From a virus, in the IMG/VR virus record IMGVR_UViG_3300042731_007656, positions 1 through 55,617 of that record: a stretch of DNA of 55,617 nt. The stretch is one strand, 5' to 3'. Both the position numbers and the translations under genes were made by a program. The notes beneath the pieces were generated by a model. It was given only the letters and a program-made list of their open reading frames with translations. It was not told where the DNA came from and ran no database searches. Shown here in pieces: positions 6,399 through 13,830 of the stretch (positions are counted from its first letter, which is position 1; the number at the start of each line of letters is the position of its first letter).

Positions 6399-6616
6399 CC
6401 CGCGTCTCCTTTGAATATGTCTTTAATATCAGCGATGTTATTACGGAAAAACCCCGTTATTAATCGCTGCTCACTCTCAGTGTAATCTGAGTTAGAAAGT
6501 ATAATACCACTAACTGCTACAACAAGACCTTCGTTTCTTTCATGCATACGCGCTGCAACTAACGTGCTAAACTGCTTACCGTCATCTGTGGTGTATACAG
6601 TTTTCTCCTGGATCAT
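6395..6616 (-). CDS. Small phage protein with TTDDGKxF motif
   Basis: 73 residues starting MIQEKTVYTTDDGKQFSTLV. The opening (YTTDDGKQFSTLVAARMHER) parallels the second half of the 2574-2918 gene (YVSEDGKIFDSMEACREHEK), so the two are likely paralogous domains. AAGGAGG precedes the ATG. Function unknown. Confidence 0.6.
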   Translation of the reverse strand: MIQEKTVYTTDDGKQFSTLVAARMHERNEGLVVAVSGIILSNSDYTESEQRLITGFFRNNIADIKDIFKGDAG

Positions 6617-6648
6617 CTAAACCTCCTTTGTGTGTTATTGTTATCAAC

Positions 6649-6677
6649 AACATAATATACAAATAACACATTGTCAA
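6649..6677 (-). promoter_or_regulatory. Sigma70-type promoter
   Basis: Minus strand: TTGACA (6672-6677), 17 bases, TATGTT (6649-6654). It leads the 6395-6616 and 6018-6398 genes, with AAGGAGG about 20 bases after the predicted start. Confidence 0.55.
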
Positions 6678-6782
6678 GTATAAAATAATGTTAATTAATA
6701 AAAAATTAATATTCGATGTGGTAACGCTTGACCCGATAACCGTGATCTTCAATGCTACGACAAAGATCTGGCAGACCAAGGT

Positions 6783-7016
6783 TTAATGTTGGTTAGCATA
6801 CTTATACCCAAAAGGCGCATGGTAACCATAGAAAAGGCGCATGGTCTCGTCGCTCCAGTAATCTTCGTGCTCACGTTTTAATTCTCTGAGCTCAGCAACT
6901 GTTGCAAAAGTTATGTTGGCTGTTTTATACGCTTCGCAACAAAACTCGTTGTACCAGCAAGACGCTGTCATGCATGCAGCACATACCCGGACTATCTTAT
7001 TCTCGAAATTTGGCAT
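6783..7016 (-). CDS. Small cysteine-containing phage protein (77 aa)
   Basis: Starts MPNFENKIVRVCAACMTASC. Clustered cysteines (CAAC, C.YNEFCC) suggest metal binding. The rest is helical (TVAELRELKREHEDYW). AGGAG precedes the ATG. No recognised family. The 166 bases after it hold only the promoter at 6649-6677 and a frame without a start codon. Confidence 0.6.
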   Translation of the reverse strand: MPNFENKIVRVCAACMTASCWYNEFCCEAYKTANITFATVAELRELKREHEDYWSDETMRLFYGYHAPFGYKYANQH

Positions 7017-7081
7017 TTTTTCTCCTGATTATTGTTTAAATTTTTAGTGTGGCCACACATCAGCTACCCAAGGCTAAGGAC

Positions 7082-7309
7082 TTACCTGCCATATTCTTTT
7101 AATAACTGCCCCTTTTTATCGTAGTATCTCATCATAAAGTGAGGATGGCAGTTGACGCTAAAATTTTCTCCATCAAAAATAATATTAAGATTTGCGGACG
7201 CATTTGCGCCTGCTATACGTCCCTTTTTACCATTGTACGTATGTTCGACTCTCATTCCACGTTTAGCAAATGACATATTACGGACTTCCCTAAAGTCTTT
7301 CATTTTCAT
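7082..7309 (-). CDS. Small hypothetical protein (75 aa)
   Basis: Beta-rich, with MRVEHTYNGKKGRIAGAN and a C-terminal HPHFMMRYYDKKG segment. The start is uncertain: the first ATG (7309) has only a distant AAGGA, and internal ATGs at the MSF and MRV positions are possible. It follows the repair-like gene on the same strand. Confidence 0.55.
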   Translation of the reverse strand: MKMKDFREVRNMSFAKRGMRVEHTYNGKKGRIAGANASANLNIIFDGENFSVNCHPHFMMRYYDKKGQLLKEYGR

Positions 7310-7330
7310 AATTTCACTGGTCCTTTTTTC

Positions 7331-7762
7331 TCAGCATGGCCACACATAAGGCAGGTCGCATGGCTCCTCCCATCCAAAGTCACAATACCATCCCCATCCG
7401 TTTTCCACGTCTTTCCTAAGAAGGTTGCTTCTGTGAGAAGAGTGGAAAGCAGGATCGCCAAGCCACGGAGGGTCTAAATATCGATCAGGGCTGTTGTTGA
7501 AGTGCTCTAAAACCTCAGCGTGATGCTTTGCGTAATCCTTACCACGCACTTTCAGTTCATCGTACAAAGCAAAGAGATAACGACATAATGAACCTTTGTA
7601 ATCAACGCCTCTGTAGCTTCGCCACATTTTAGCGGCGGGGTGGTTAGACCACTTTCCACGCAGCAAGGTCAATCCCTCACGATAAAATTGATTGCCAAGT
7701 TGCTTTTTGTACAAACATTTAGCAGACGCGTCGAAGTCTGGAAACGGTAAGAATGTTTGCAT
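7331..7762 (-). CDS. Pyrimidine-dimer DNA glycosylase-like protein (MSMEG_6728 type)
   Basis: 143 residues with the hallmark strings of the family: MQTFLPFPDFDASAKCL, LGNQ, NHPAAKMWR, then PPWLGDPAFHSSHRSNLLRK and a C-terminal DLPYVWP. Proteins of this type are grouped with pyrimidine-dimer glycosylases related to T4 endonuclease V, which excise UV photodimers. The string match is clear; the enzymatic role is inferred. GAGGT lies before the ATG, behind the promoter/operator at 7795-7849. Confidence 0.75.
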   Translation of the reverse strand: MQTFLPFPDFDASAKCLYKKQLGNQFYREGLTLLRGKWSNHPAAKMWRSYRGVDYKGSLCRYLFALYDELKVRGKDYAKHHAEVLEHFNNSPDRYLDPPWLGDPAFHSSHRSNLLRKDVENGWGWYCDFGWEEPCDLPYVWPC

Positions 7763-7794
7763 CAGCGATACCTCGTTTGTTAATGATCAATGTT

Positions 7795-7849
7795 AACCAA
7801 CACTATAATTTACTATTTTTATCTTGTCAAGTGAAAAATAGTGTTGGTT
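7795..7849 (-). promoter_or_regulatory. Promoter flanked by a 12-bp perfect inverted repeat (operator)
   Basis: Minus strand: TTGACA (7825-7830), 17 bases, TATAGT (7802-7807). The arms AACCAACACTAT (7795-7806) and ATAGTGTTGGTT (7838-7849) are perfectly inverted and cover the -10 and the region upstream of the -35. A dimeric repressor bound to both arms would block the promoter. Confidence 0.7.
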
Positions 7850-7877
7850 GATTATTCCACGAAGGTTGAATTTTTAT

Positions 7878-8585
7878 CTACCGTCGGTAACACCACCATA
7901 CAATAAAATCAATGGCTTCGACAGGGTACCCGTTAGGTATACGAGACGTGTCCTTCACAATGTTGTTCTTATCACAAAATTCACTTACCTTCCGTGCAAG
8001 TGCGTAAGGTGACACGTCCGGCATGGCACCACCAACATATTCTTGCGCGCTCATGAACTTAGGCCTTTCATACCTGTTGCCAATACTGTCCAATTTGTCT
8101 GATATTTTTTTGAGCACATCACCCAATAGGCGGTCCCTATCTTCAAGCCTCGACAACCGTTTATCATTATCCTCGAATTTTGCGGTAATGAGCTTAAGGG
8201 CATCTGTGATCATTGCAGGTTTATGTTTAGCCTGTGTGTTTACGCGCGGTTTAGTTTTGCCACAGGTGATTTCCTTAAGCTTGCGTTCGCATGCAATAAA
8301 ATATTTGCGCGCTTGTCTTCCCTTTGCAGTTTTTTCGGCCATGGCGAGTTCCTTTGCCATGTCCATTGAAAGCATGTATTCCTTAGATGGACGGCCTCTT
8401 GTATTTTCGCACAAATTTGTGCAAAAATCCGAATTTACTACGAATTCATACTCTTTTATGCGTCGCTGGATCCATTGGTCAAACCTGTCACCGACCTCAA
8501 GGAATTTATGCAGATCCCTTGCGTCAACAGCATTAACCTCTTCATTGCCAATTACGTTCTTGTTAATTTTGATAAGTTCGTTCAT
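7878..8585 (-). CDS. AntA/AntB-type antirepressor
   Basis: 235 residues. Residues 1-110 match the AntA/AntB domain: NAVDARDLHKFLEVGDRFDQWI, the GRPSKEYMLSMDMAKELAM block and KGRQARKYFIACE. The C-terminal half is a coiled coil (ALKLITAKFEDNDKRLSRLE) followed by a smaller HTH-like segment (MSAQEYVGG, then YALARKVSEFC). Such proteins usually bind and inactivate phage repressors. GAGGAA precedes the ATG, which overlaps the upstream RHH gene in another frame by 23 bases, so both are coexpressed. Confidence 0.85.
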   Translation of the reverse strand: MNELIKINKNVIGNEEVNAVDARDLHKFLEVGDRFDQWIQRRIKEYEFVVNSDFCTNLCENTRGRPSKEYMLSMDMAKELAMAEKTAKGRQARKYFIACERKLKEITCGKTKPRVNTQAKHKPAMITDALKLITAKFEDNDKRLSRLEDRDRLLGDVLKKISDKLDSIGNRYERPKFMSAQEYVGGAMPDVSPYALARKVSEFCDKNNIVKDTSRIPNGYPVEAIDFIVWWCYRR

Positions 8586-8736
8586 GTTCCTCGTTCTCCT
8601 TTGATTGCCACAGTAGTGCCTGTATCAGATTGCTTAATGTGCGACGCTCTTTGGCTGCCTTAGCCTCGAGCCAGTTACGCAATTCAGTGTCAAGCCTTAC
8701 TCCGGCAACTGTTTTTGATTCTTTCCTTTTTGTCAT
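8563..8736 (-). CDS. Ribbon-helix-helix (Arc/MetJ-like) regulator
   Basis: 57 residues, starting MTKRKESKTVAGVRLDTELR. A beta strand (TVAGVRL) and two helices (LRNWLEAKAAKERRTLSNLI) give the RHH layout. GGAG lies nine bases before the ATG. The repeated AACCAC half-sites just upstream (8764-8804) suggest that it regulates its own promoter. It overlaps the antirepressor gene. Confidence 0.7.
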   Translation of the reverse strand: MTKRKESKTVAGVRLDTELRNWLEAKAAKERRTLSNLIQALLWQSKENEEHERTYQN

Positions 8737-8763
8737 TGGTTACTCCATCACGTTAACGTTGTT

Positions 8764-8804
8764 GTGGTTAAACCACTTTTCGTTATTTATATCAACCACT
8801 TTTC
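8764..8804 (-). promoter_or_regulatory. Operator of repeated AACCAC half-sites
   Basis: A palindrome GTGGTTAAACCAC (8764-8776) overlaps the first of two direct copies of AACCACTTTTC (8771-8781 and 8794-8804), 23 bp apart. On the minus strand a TATAAA box lies between the copies, with no good -35. The arrangement suits an autoregulated promoter bound by the RHH protein. Confidence 0.5.
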
Positions 8805-8853
8805 AAAATAAATACCTAAATACCAGCCCTCAAAAATGAATGCGTTGAAATCA

Positions 8854-9222
8854 TTAGACATCCATCCGTTTTTGATCCTGCAGCTTCCTTCGGACGCCCT
8901 TAAGCATCCCGACCACATGTTTGGCCCATGCGGAACGCAATAAGCTTGCATTAAACTGCGCCGGTATGTCGGATCGTTTCCACATATAGTAAGGCCCATG
9001 GTAGGTGCACCTCGAGCCCTGGAATCGCGACTTGCGATACGGCCATACGCACTTCGCACAGTCGCCGTTCACATGTTCGCATAGTGGACATCCTGTCATG
9101 TAATTGTAACGTGGTAGACTACCATCAGCATACAAATCGCGGATGGCCTGCCGTTTGTTGCTGCTACCCGTCTCTGCGAGCCTTTCCCACACTACAATTG
9201 ATTCGTCTAAACCATTATTCAT
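8854..9222 (-). CDS. Hypothetical cysteine-rich phage protein
   Basis: 122 residues from the ATG at 9222 (MNNGLDESIVVWERL), preferred because AAGGTGG precedes it; an earlier GTG is in frame. The central segment CPLCEHVNGDCAKCVWP with C.YHGP resembles a metal-binding knuckle, followed by a helical C-terminus. No family recognised. Confidence 0.6.
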   Translation of the reverse strand: MNNGLDESIVVWERLAETGSSNKRQAIRDLYADGSLPRYNYMTGCPLCEHVNGDCAKCVWPYRKSRFQGSRCTYHGPYYMWKRSDIPAQFNASLLRSAWAKHVVGMLKGVRRKLQDQKRMDV

Positions 9223-9478
9223 TTTTGCCACCTTTCTTAGGTTAATTTAAAAACGATCTTGGTTTACCCATACCTGGGTATGGATAAGGCCTTTAAAGTT
9301 TTTTCTCCTGGCTGTCAGCCACACGCAAGGCTATTTTTTACGATATTTTGCGAGGCGCTCTGACATAACTTTGATTTGTCCTTTCTTAGTCCCATTTTTA
9401 AACGATATATGCTTACCTATACTTGGCTATGGCCACATGTTCGATCGTTTAACCAGCGGCGCCTCCTGTGGTCAAAAA
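9223..9478 (-). other. Gene-poor stretch with a duplicated palindromic element
   Basis: No convincing gene. Two related 20-bp units, at 9264-9283 (with perfect core CCATACC-TG-GGTATGG) and 9413-9432, match at 17 of 20 positions. Short frames with ribosome-site-like sequences (for example after AGGAGG near 9465) end within a dozen codons, so this may be a decayed gene or a regulatory zone. Confidence 0.4.
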
Positions 9479-9535
9479 CTATTGTGCGTCGTTAAACATA
9501 AACACGGTTGCTTTTCCATTCTGCCCTCTTGTCAT
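9479..9535 (-). CDS. Possible 18-residue leader peptide
   Basis: ATG at 9535 behind AAGGAG and a promoter, reading MTRGQNGKATVFMFNDAQ and then a stop. Too short to judge by composition. Either a real leader or the stub of a lost gene. Confidence 0.25.
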   Translation of the reverse strand: MTRGQNGKATVFMFNDAQ

Positions 9536-9567
9536 TTTTATTGTCTCCTTGAATTAATGTTGATTCT

Positions 9568-9596
9568 AATATCACCCATCCATCCCGATAAGTCAA
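9568..9596 (-). promoter_or_regulatory. Sigma70-type promoter
   Basis: Minus strand: TTGACT (9591-9596), 17 bases, GATATT (9568-9573). A TTAATGTTGA element is just downstream (near 9554). It leads the 18-codon frame and possibly the genes below. Confidence 0.5.
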
Positions 9597-9745
9597 GTAA
9601 AAAATACAATTATTTTGTATCGTCTTATATTAAAATGCATACGTATTTATGGCACAGTTGTTGAATACCTATGTAAGTTATTGATTTAAAATATGTTCCC
9701 TGTCGCTTGTTATAATTTCAAGTAGTTACGCGTAAAAAGCTACAA

Positions 9746-10062
9746 TACATTCCCGATTTTATCCACCATTTATCCCCCGAAAAAATTGGCTTTTTCTTTA
9801 ATAATAATAGAGAGATATATATAACTACTATAAAGATAGGACTACAGTAAAGCCTGGGGGGTCTCACATGGTTAACATTAATTTTTTATACTGGGATATT
9901 GATTTAGTATTTACTTATTACCGTATTACGTTTAGTATTTTAAAATTTCTTTTTGAGACCCCCTTACAATCCCGTAGTCCTAAGTTCCGTAACTAATTGT
10001 AATAATTCAGGAAAAACCTCAATTCTCAGGGGATAAACGCATACATTCCCATTTATCCCCCG
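9746..10062. other. Candidate replication origin: AT-rich region with iteron-like repeats
   Basis: This lies in an almost 800-base gap without genes (9536-10331), just downstream of the prim-pol operon. TACATTCCC occurs twice (9746-9754, 10042-10050) and ATTTATCCCCCG twice (9768-9779, 10051-10062), with an inverted GGGGATAAA at 10029-10037. TTATCCACC (near 9758) is one base from the DnaA-box consensus. Between the repeat groups is an AT-rich core enclosed by a long inverted repeat (9837-9982). The repeats are seen; origin function is inferred. Confidence 0.5.
9837..9982. repeat. Long two-step inverted repeat around an AT-rich core
   Basis: Outer arms TAGGACTAC (9837-9845) and GTAGTCCTA (9974-9982), inner arms GGGGGTCTCA (9857-9866) and TGAGACCCCC (9954-9963), both perfect, enclosing 87 very AT-rich bases with a direct repeat of TTTAGTATTT. 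Could extrude as a cruciform or act as a protein-binding scaffold at an origin. Confidence 0.75.
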
Positions 10063-10269
10063 TAATTTTGAGTATATTTCTGTACAATATCAGGTACTTA
10101 GCGCGAAAAAACGCGTTTTTACTGTATCATTTTGCGACAGTGAGATATGGGGGAACATCTGTTCCCTGTTGTATTTTCCTACAGGGCACAAGGGTAACAT
10201 ACCTTGTTACTCCAACTAATATGTATCTTATAAACCAATCTGTGAGTTGTATATTCTACATCAACAGGC

Positions 10270-10306
10270 AAAAATAAAGGGCACCGTTTCGAAAAAAGAT
10301 GCCCTA
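10270..10306 (-). terminator. Intrinsic terminator of the prim-pol unit
   Basis: On the minus strand AGGGCA and TGCCCT (10300-10305 and 10278-10283) form a stem followed by TTATTTTTG. It lies about 30 bases after the stop of the 10332-10766 gene and ends leftward transcription before the origin-like region. Confidence 0.65.
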
Positions 10307-10331
10307 AAATTAAAAAAAATTAAATTTTTTC

Positions 10332-10766
10332 TTACCAGGCCGGTCCTTTGTAATATGCTGATACTGATACGCGTGCACCTAAATGATTACGTATTTCGTC
10401 CGGCATTACTTCGACAAGTATCTCTCGTTCGACCATTGTTTTAAGTGTATGATCCAGAACGTCACTAATACCCATAGGACCACTCTTGAAACAATTTAGC
10501 CGGCTGCACCTGCGTCTGAGGTACTGTGTATGTATTAATGGTGTACGTGCAATCAAAGCAGGTATCTTGTAAGACAGCTTTTTTTTATATGACATGCCCT
10601 GGTATTTTGTGATCATATTTCGTAAAGCATTAATACGTTCATCTTCTGTGCTTGCTGGAACAGGGATTGTGCCACCAACAAACAGTTTGTTCTCCAGTGT
10701 AACCACACGTGCTTCAAGCGCGGTCACATAATCTTCAATAGCTTCAATACGTTCCAAATATTTCAT
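10332..10766 (-). CDS. Stand-alone paralogue of the prim-pol C-terminal domain
   Basis: 144 residues: an N-terminal coiled coil (LERIEAIEDYVTALEARVV), then about 90 residues clearly related to the end of the neighbouring prim-pol (shared KKKLSYKIP/KKRMAYKIP, LIHTQYLRRRCSRLNCF/LIHTQFFRRRCARMKCF, and endings YYKGPAW/YAKGSNW). The shared part is probably a winged-helix-like DNA- or partner-binding domain. AAAGGA precedes the ATG 12 bases after the prim-pol stop, so the pair is cotranslated and arose by partial duplication. Confidence 0.75.
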   Translation of the reverse strand: MKYLERIEAIEDYVTALEARVVTLENKLFVGGTIPVPASTEDERINALRNMITKYQGMSYKKKLSYKIPALIARTPLIHTQYLRRRCSRLNCFKSGPMGISDVLDHTLKTMVEREILVEVMPDEIRNHLGARVSVSAYYKGPAW

Positions 10767-10778
10767 GTTCTGTCCTTT

Positions 10779-13205
10779 CTACCAGTTACTTCCTTTTGCA
10801 TATAACGGTGCGGATAATCTACATGATATCCCATAGTGGTCTCGTGCCTTTTGTGGCGGTATTTCGACTAATACGTCAGAATCTACCATTACCCGCAATA
10901 TTTTCTTTATTGCTTCGTTTAAACCACGCTTGTCGTCTGTGAAGCACTTCATTCTTGCGCAGCGCCTACGGAAAAACTGTGTGTGTATAAGGCCTGTTTC
11001 TGCCACTTCCTTAGGTATTTTATACGCCATCCTTTTCTTTTGTGTCATCTTAAGATACTTGGCCACAAGGCGTTTTATTTCGCCCTCTTGGCGTGACTCA
11101 CCGTTACCGATGGTTTGTTCTTTTAAACGTTTTTTGACCACGTTGTCACTCGACTCAGCGAATGCAATGCCCCAGCGTGCAGCTTCCTTTGTGACTATCG
11201 GCCTGTACGGATTATCACATGCACCCACAAGTGCCGAATACCGCAACGCCTTAAGTCTGGTGCGGTTGATCAGTATCTGTTCCGCACATCCTTTTGGTAA
11301 CGCGTTGTACTGATCTGTCACTGTGTGGCCATACTCATCTAATATTCTGCGTGCTTCTGGTGTAGGTTCCACCATGATGTATTGATTTGTATTATTTAGC
11401 TTAGCTGCCGCTTCGACAAGTGCGATGTATTTACGGATAAGACCTGGCGGTGGTGCGTGGTTAGTATCAGGGTTATCATATGGCTTTAATCCATTGTACT
11501 CGATAAACGTTAGCCGTGTTATGAGTCCATCCTCAAAACTGCCGAAGCTTAAGTTATCAAAAAGTGGTTCCGGTGGCGTGTCACCAATAAACGTAAAATT
11601 AGGCGCTTCGACGCTCTCGACATTTTTTGCTTTATCAGCGAAGACCGCCTTACCAAGGTCATTCCGCGGGCCGGATTTGCCATAAAGGTTAAGTAGCGCG
11701 GTGACCTTTGTCTGGTCATGGCTCGGCGCCATGCGGCTATTAATTGTGGTCAACGTCTTGCCGAACTCCGGTATAAAATGCACGGCACTCGGTTGATCCC
11801 TTACCGCCATGTAGATGGCTTGTCCTGACGCAAGCTGCTCAGCGCCTATAAAATCATCCACTGTGGGTACTTCTGCCCGCAAGCGTTTTGCAAAATCGGC
11901 TATGGATCCTTTGGTACCCTCCTTACCTGCGCCAGAATAGGCCACAATAATAAGGTAGCAGTTAAGACCTGAGTGCGTGTATGTGTGATACTGTCTGCCG
12001 GCTACACCTGCGGAAAAACCAATTGCAGCTGCAATTGCAGTCTCATGCAATGGCGCTATCATGTTTTTCTTGAAAAACCTTGCAAGCTCTCCCATTGTGC
12101 CAGGTGGGTACGGTACAGACGATTTGTCTTCTTCTTTATCATCGATCGTTTCAATCACTCCGACACTGGTCTCTTCCTCAGCTGCATCAATCGCAACATC
12201 ACTCTTGTCAACCTCATTTTCAACGACATCATTTTCAACCGGAACATCAGGTACAAAATCGTCCGACGACTTTAAACCATAATTCGAATATAATTCCGTA
12301 AAGTCAAGAATATCGTTTCGTTGCTCTGCGTCATGGTTGTTCAATAGTTCCGTAAAATCAATGGCCGGCACCTCTTTTGCACGCAAGTGTTTAAGAGTAC
12401 GGTTTAGATATTTATCGTCACGTGTGGCCTTGGCACGCTGTCCTAATGCAGACATACGGAAAGTCCGCCTGACCTGGTTGTTGCTCGGCGTATAAAAAGC
12501 AAGCATTGATAGTAGTGCGTAATCAGCCTCGGACTGCGATGCATAACCGTTAATATCTCCTCGCCACAGGCGTTCAAATTTATCGGCGTTGGCTGCAGAT
12601 CGTGCACGTTCAAGGAGTGCCGCGTCTGATACTATGCTTCCTACTTCGATGAGCTCTGCGTTACCGTTATCGGATCCGCCCATTTCGTTATAAAGGTGAT
12701 CTGCTACGTCCTGCATGTTAGCCACAGGTGAGTTAGTTACTATGTTGCCAGTGCATATGATGTACCTTTCACTGCTGTAGATTTCTACTTCATTTTTCTT
12801 CTTTCCTGTCGGCACTGATCCTTTACCTATTATATGTAGTCCACGTCCAGATTTAGACAACTCTTCATATGTCTCCGTACTCTCGCTGCGTATATGCTGT
12901 TGCAGATCTATGATTCGTCGGCATTCCGTGTCATCGTATCGTCTGCTACCATCCTTATTATTATACTTGGTATACGGATCATCGAAATCAATTACAAGAT
13001 ATGGATCATCCTTTGTCAGCACAAAACCGACATGACCTTTGTGGCTATCAGCTGCTTCGCATGCCTTGTCAAAGCTGCTCCACGTAGACGGATCCGTTAC
13101 ACTTGCAAGTGTTCCTGTGCTCGGATTTAACGGTACCTTATTACTTGGCAGCGAATAACACCACTGTGGCAATGCGCGCATTTCTGCGGGTATATTTTTA
13201 CGCAT
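10779..13205 (-). CDS. Primase-polymerase / DUF3987-type helicase
   Basis: About 808 residues from the ATG at 13205, chosen because GGAG is 11 bases upstream; a longer TTG start lies inside the terminator. The N-terminus has archaeo-eukaryotic primase motifs: DFDD at residues 73-76 and SGRGLHI around 119-125. An acidic low-complexity linker (residues about 315-380) leads to a DUF3987-type ATPase with a YSGAGKEG P-loop. The last 100 residues form the domain duplicated in the next gene. Likely primes and unwinds phage DNA. First large gene after the Cro-like gene, separated from it by a terminator. Confidence 0.85.
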   Translation of the reverse strand: MRKNIPAEMRALPQWCYSLPSNKVPLNPSTGTLASVTDPSTWSSFDKACEAADSHKGHVGFVLTKDDPYLVIDFDDPYTKYNNKDGSRRYDDTECRRIIDLQQHIRSESTETYEELSKSGRGLHIIGKGSVPTGKKKNEVEIYSSERYIICTGNIVTNSPVANMQDVADHLYNEMGGSDNGNAELIEVGSIVSDAALLERARSAANADKFERLWRGDINGYASQSEADYALLSMLAFYTPSNNQVRRTFRMSALGQRAKATRDDKYLNRTLKHLRAKEVPAIDFTELLNNHDAEQRNDILDFTELYSNYGLKSSDDFVPDVPVENDVVENEVDKSDVAIDAAEEETSVGVIETIDDKEEDKSSVPYPPGTMGELARFFKKNMIAPLHETAIAAAIGFSAGVAGRQYHTYTHSGLNCYLIIVAYSGAGKEGTKGSIADFAKRLRAEVPTVDDFIGAEQLASGQAIYMAVRDQPSAVHFIPEFGKTLTTINSRMAPSHDQTKVTALLNLYGKSGPRNDLGKAVFADKAKNVESVEAPNFTFIGDTPPEPLFDNLSFGSFEDGLITRLTFIEYNGLKPYDNPDTNHAPPPGLIRKYIALVEAAAKLNNTNQYIMVEPTPEARRILDEYGHTVTDQYNALPKGCAEQILINRTRLKALRYSALVGACDNPYRPIVTKEAARWGIAFAESSDNVVKKRLKEQTIGNGESRQEGEIKRLVAKYLKMTQKKRMAYKIPKEVAETGLIHTQFFRRRCARMKCFTDDKRGLNEAIKKILRVMVDSDVLVEIPPQKARDHYGISCRLSAPLYAKGSNW

Positions 13206-13228
13206 GGCTCTGCGCTCCGATTGGATTT

Positions 13229-13265
13229 TAAAAAGCAAAAGGCCTCATTAAACTTAATTGAGGCC
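13229..13265 (-). terminator. Terminator/attenuator between the Cro-like gene and prim-pol
   Basis: On the minus strand GGCCTCA and TGAGGCC (13259-13265 and 13241-13247) form a 7-bp stem followed by TTTTGCTTTTT. It sits between the Cro-like gene and the prim-pol start, so leftward transcription of the replication gene must read through it, allowing control by attenuation or antitermination. Confidence 0.7.
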
Positions 13266-13288
13266 ATTGCAATAAACGCAAAAATGTA

Positions 13289-13495
13289 CTATACATCTAA
13301 TACTTTGCCACTCAAATGCTCGTACAATGCCTGGATGCGGTCCGCAGAAGGGTTTTTGATACGGCCTCCCCTCAACTGTGTTAACCAGTGGAATCCGATA
13401 CCTGTTTCTGCATATACCCTGAGCGGCTCCACGCCATCTGCATTAAGTAACTCAAGCGTTTTTTCAACCAAAGTGCCTCGTTTAAATTCAGCCAT
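13289..13495 (-). CDS. Small Cro-like helix-turn-helix regulator
   Basis: 68 residues. The HTH is in VYAETGIGFHWLTQLRGGRI, with the usual small-regulator ending NPSADRIQALYEHLSG. AAGGAG precedes the ATG. It is the first gene to the left of the divergent control region and is the best candidate to bind the TTAATGTTG sites there and at the other early promoters. No matching CI-type repressor was seen. Confidence 0.75.
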   Translation of the reverse strand: MAEFKRGTLVEKTLELLNADGVEPLRVYAETGIGFHWLTQLRGGRIKNPSADRIQALYEHLSGKVLDV

Positions 13496-13536
13496 TTTTT
13501 ATCTCCTTAATTAATGTTGTTTGAAAACCTGCCACC

Positions 13537-13565
13537 AGCATATTACACAATAAAAAATGTGGCAA
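13537..13565 (-). promoter_or_regulatory. Leftward promoter of the control region
   Basis: Minus strand: TTGCCA (13560-13565), 17 bases, TATGCT (13537-13542), with an alternative TAATAT just upstream of the -10. A TTAATGTTGTTTG element (13511 on) lies between the predicted start and the Cro-like gene. Confidence 0.5.
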
Positions 13566-13599
13566 TAAAAAACTTGCGAAAAATATTTTAATTTTTTGC

Positions 13600-13628
13600 T
13601 TGACATTGATAAACCAGTGTCATAGTGT
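13600..13628 (+). promoter_or_regulatory. Rightward early promoter
   Basis: TTGACA (13600-13605), 17 bases, TAGTGT (13623-13628). It drives the replication and recombination genes on the plus strand; the first ATG is at 13660. The surrounding TCATAGTGTTTG resembles the TATAGTGTTGG arm of the operator at 7795-7849. Confidence 0.7.
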
Positions 13629-13659
13629 TTGCTAAACAACAACACAAGAAGGCATCAAA

Positions 13660-13830
13660 ATGGAATTAATAAAGATTCGATACCGCCATGAGGAAGGTTT
13701 CGACTATGTTTGCCAAAAATGCATAGACGAAACCGGCTACTGGTTTGGCGCAGGTGAGTGTCCATATGTCGATTACAATGTGCGTATTGCTGGTCTCGAA
13801 TGTCCGGTTTGCCACAGTGCCGACGATTAA
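13660..13830 (+). CDS. Small zinc-ribbon-like protein (56 aa)
   Basis: Reads MELIKIRYRHEEGFDYVCQK onward with CQKC and a terminal CPVC...H pair, a probable zinc ribbon. GAAGG precedes the ATG. First gene of the rightward unit. Function unknown. Confidence 0.65.
   Translation: MELIKIRYRHEEGFDYVCQKCIDETGYWFGAGECPYVDYNVRIAGLECPVCHSADD

Noticed and set aside
6706-6777. Minus-strand reading LGLPDLCRSIEDHGYRVKRY that looks protein-like
   Set aside because: No start codon is available after the preceding stop and no ribosome site is present; possibly the stub of a lost gene, too short to support.
9371-9664. Plus-strand frame of 97 codons
   Set aside because: Runs against a leftward promoter, has unusual composition and no ribosome site.
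10098-10120. Hairpin GCGCG-aaaaa-CGCG followed by TTTTT near 10101 as a plus-strand terminator
   Set aside because: The stem is only four or five base pairs and no plus-strand gene leads into it.
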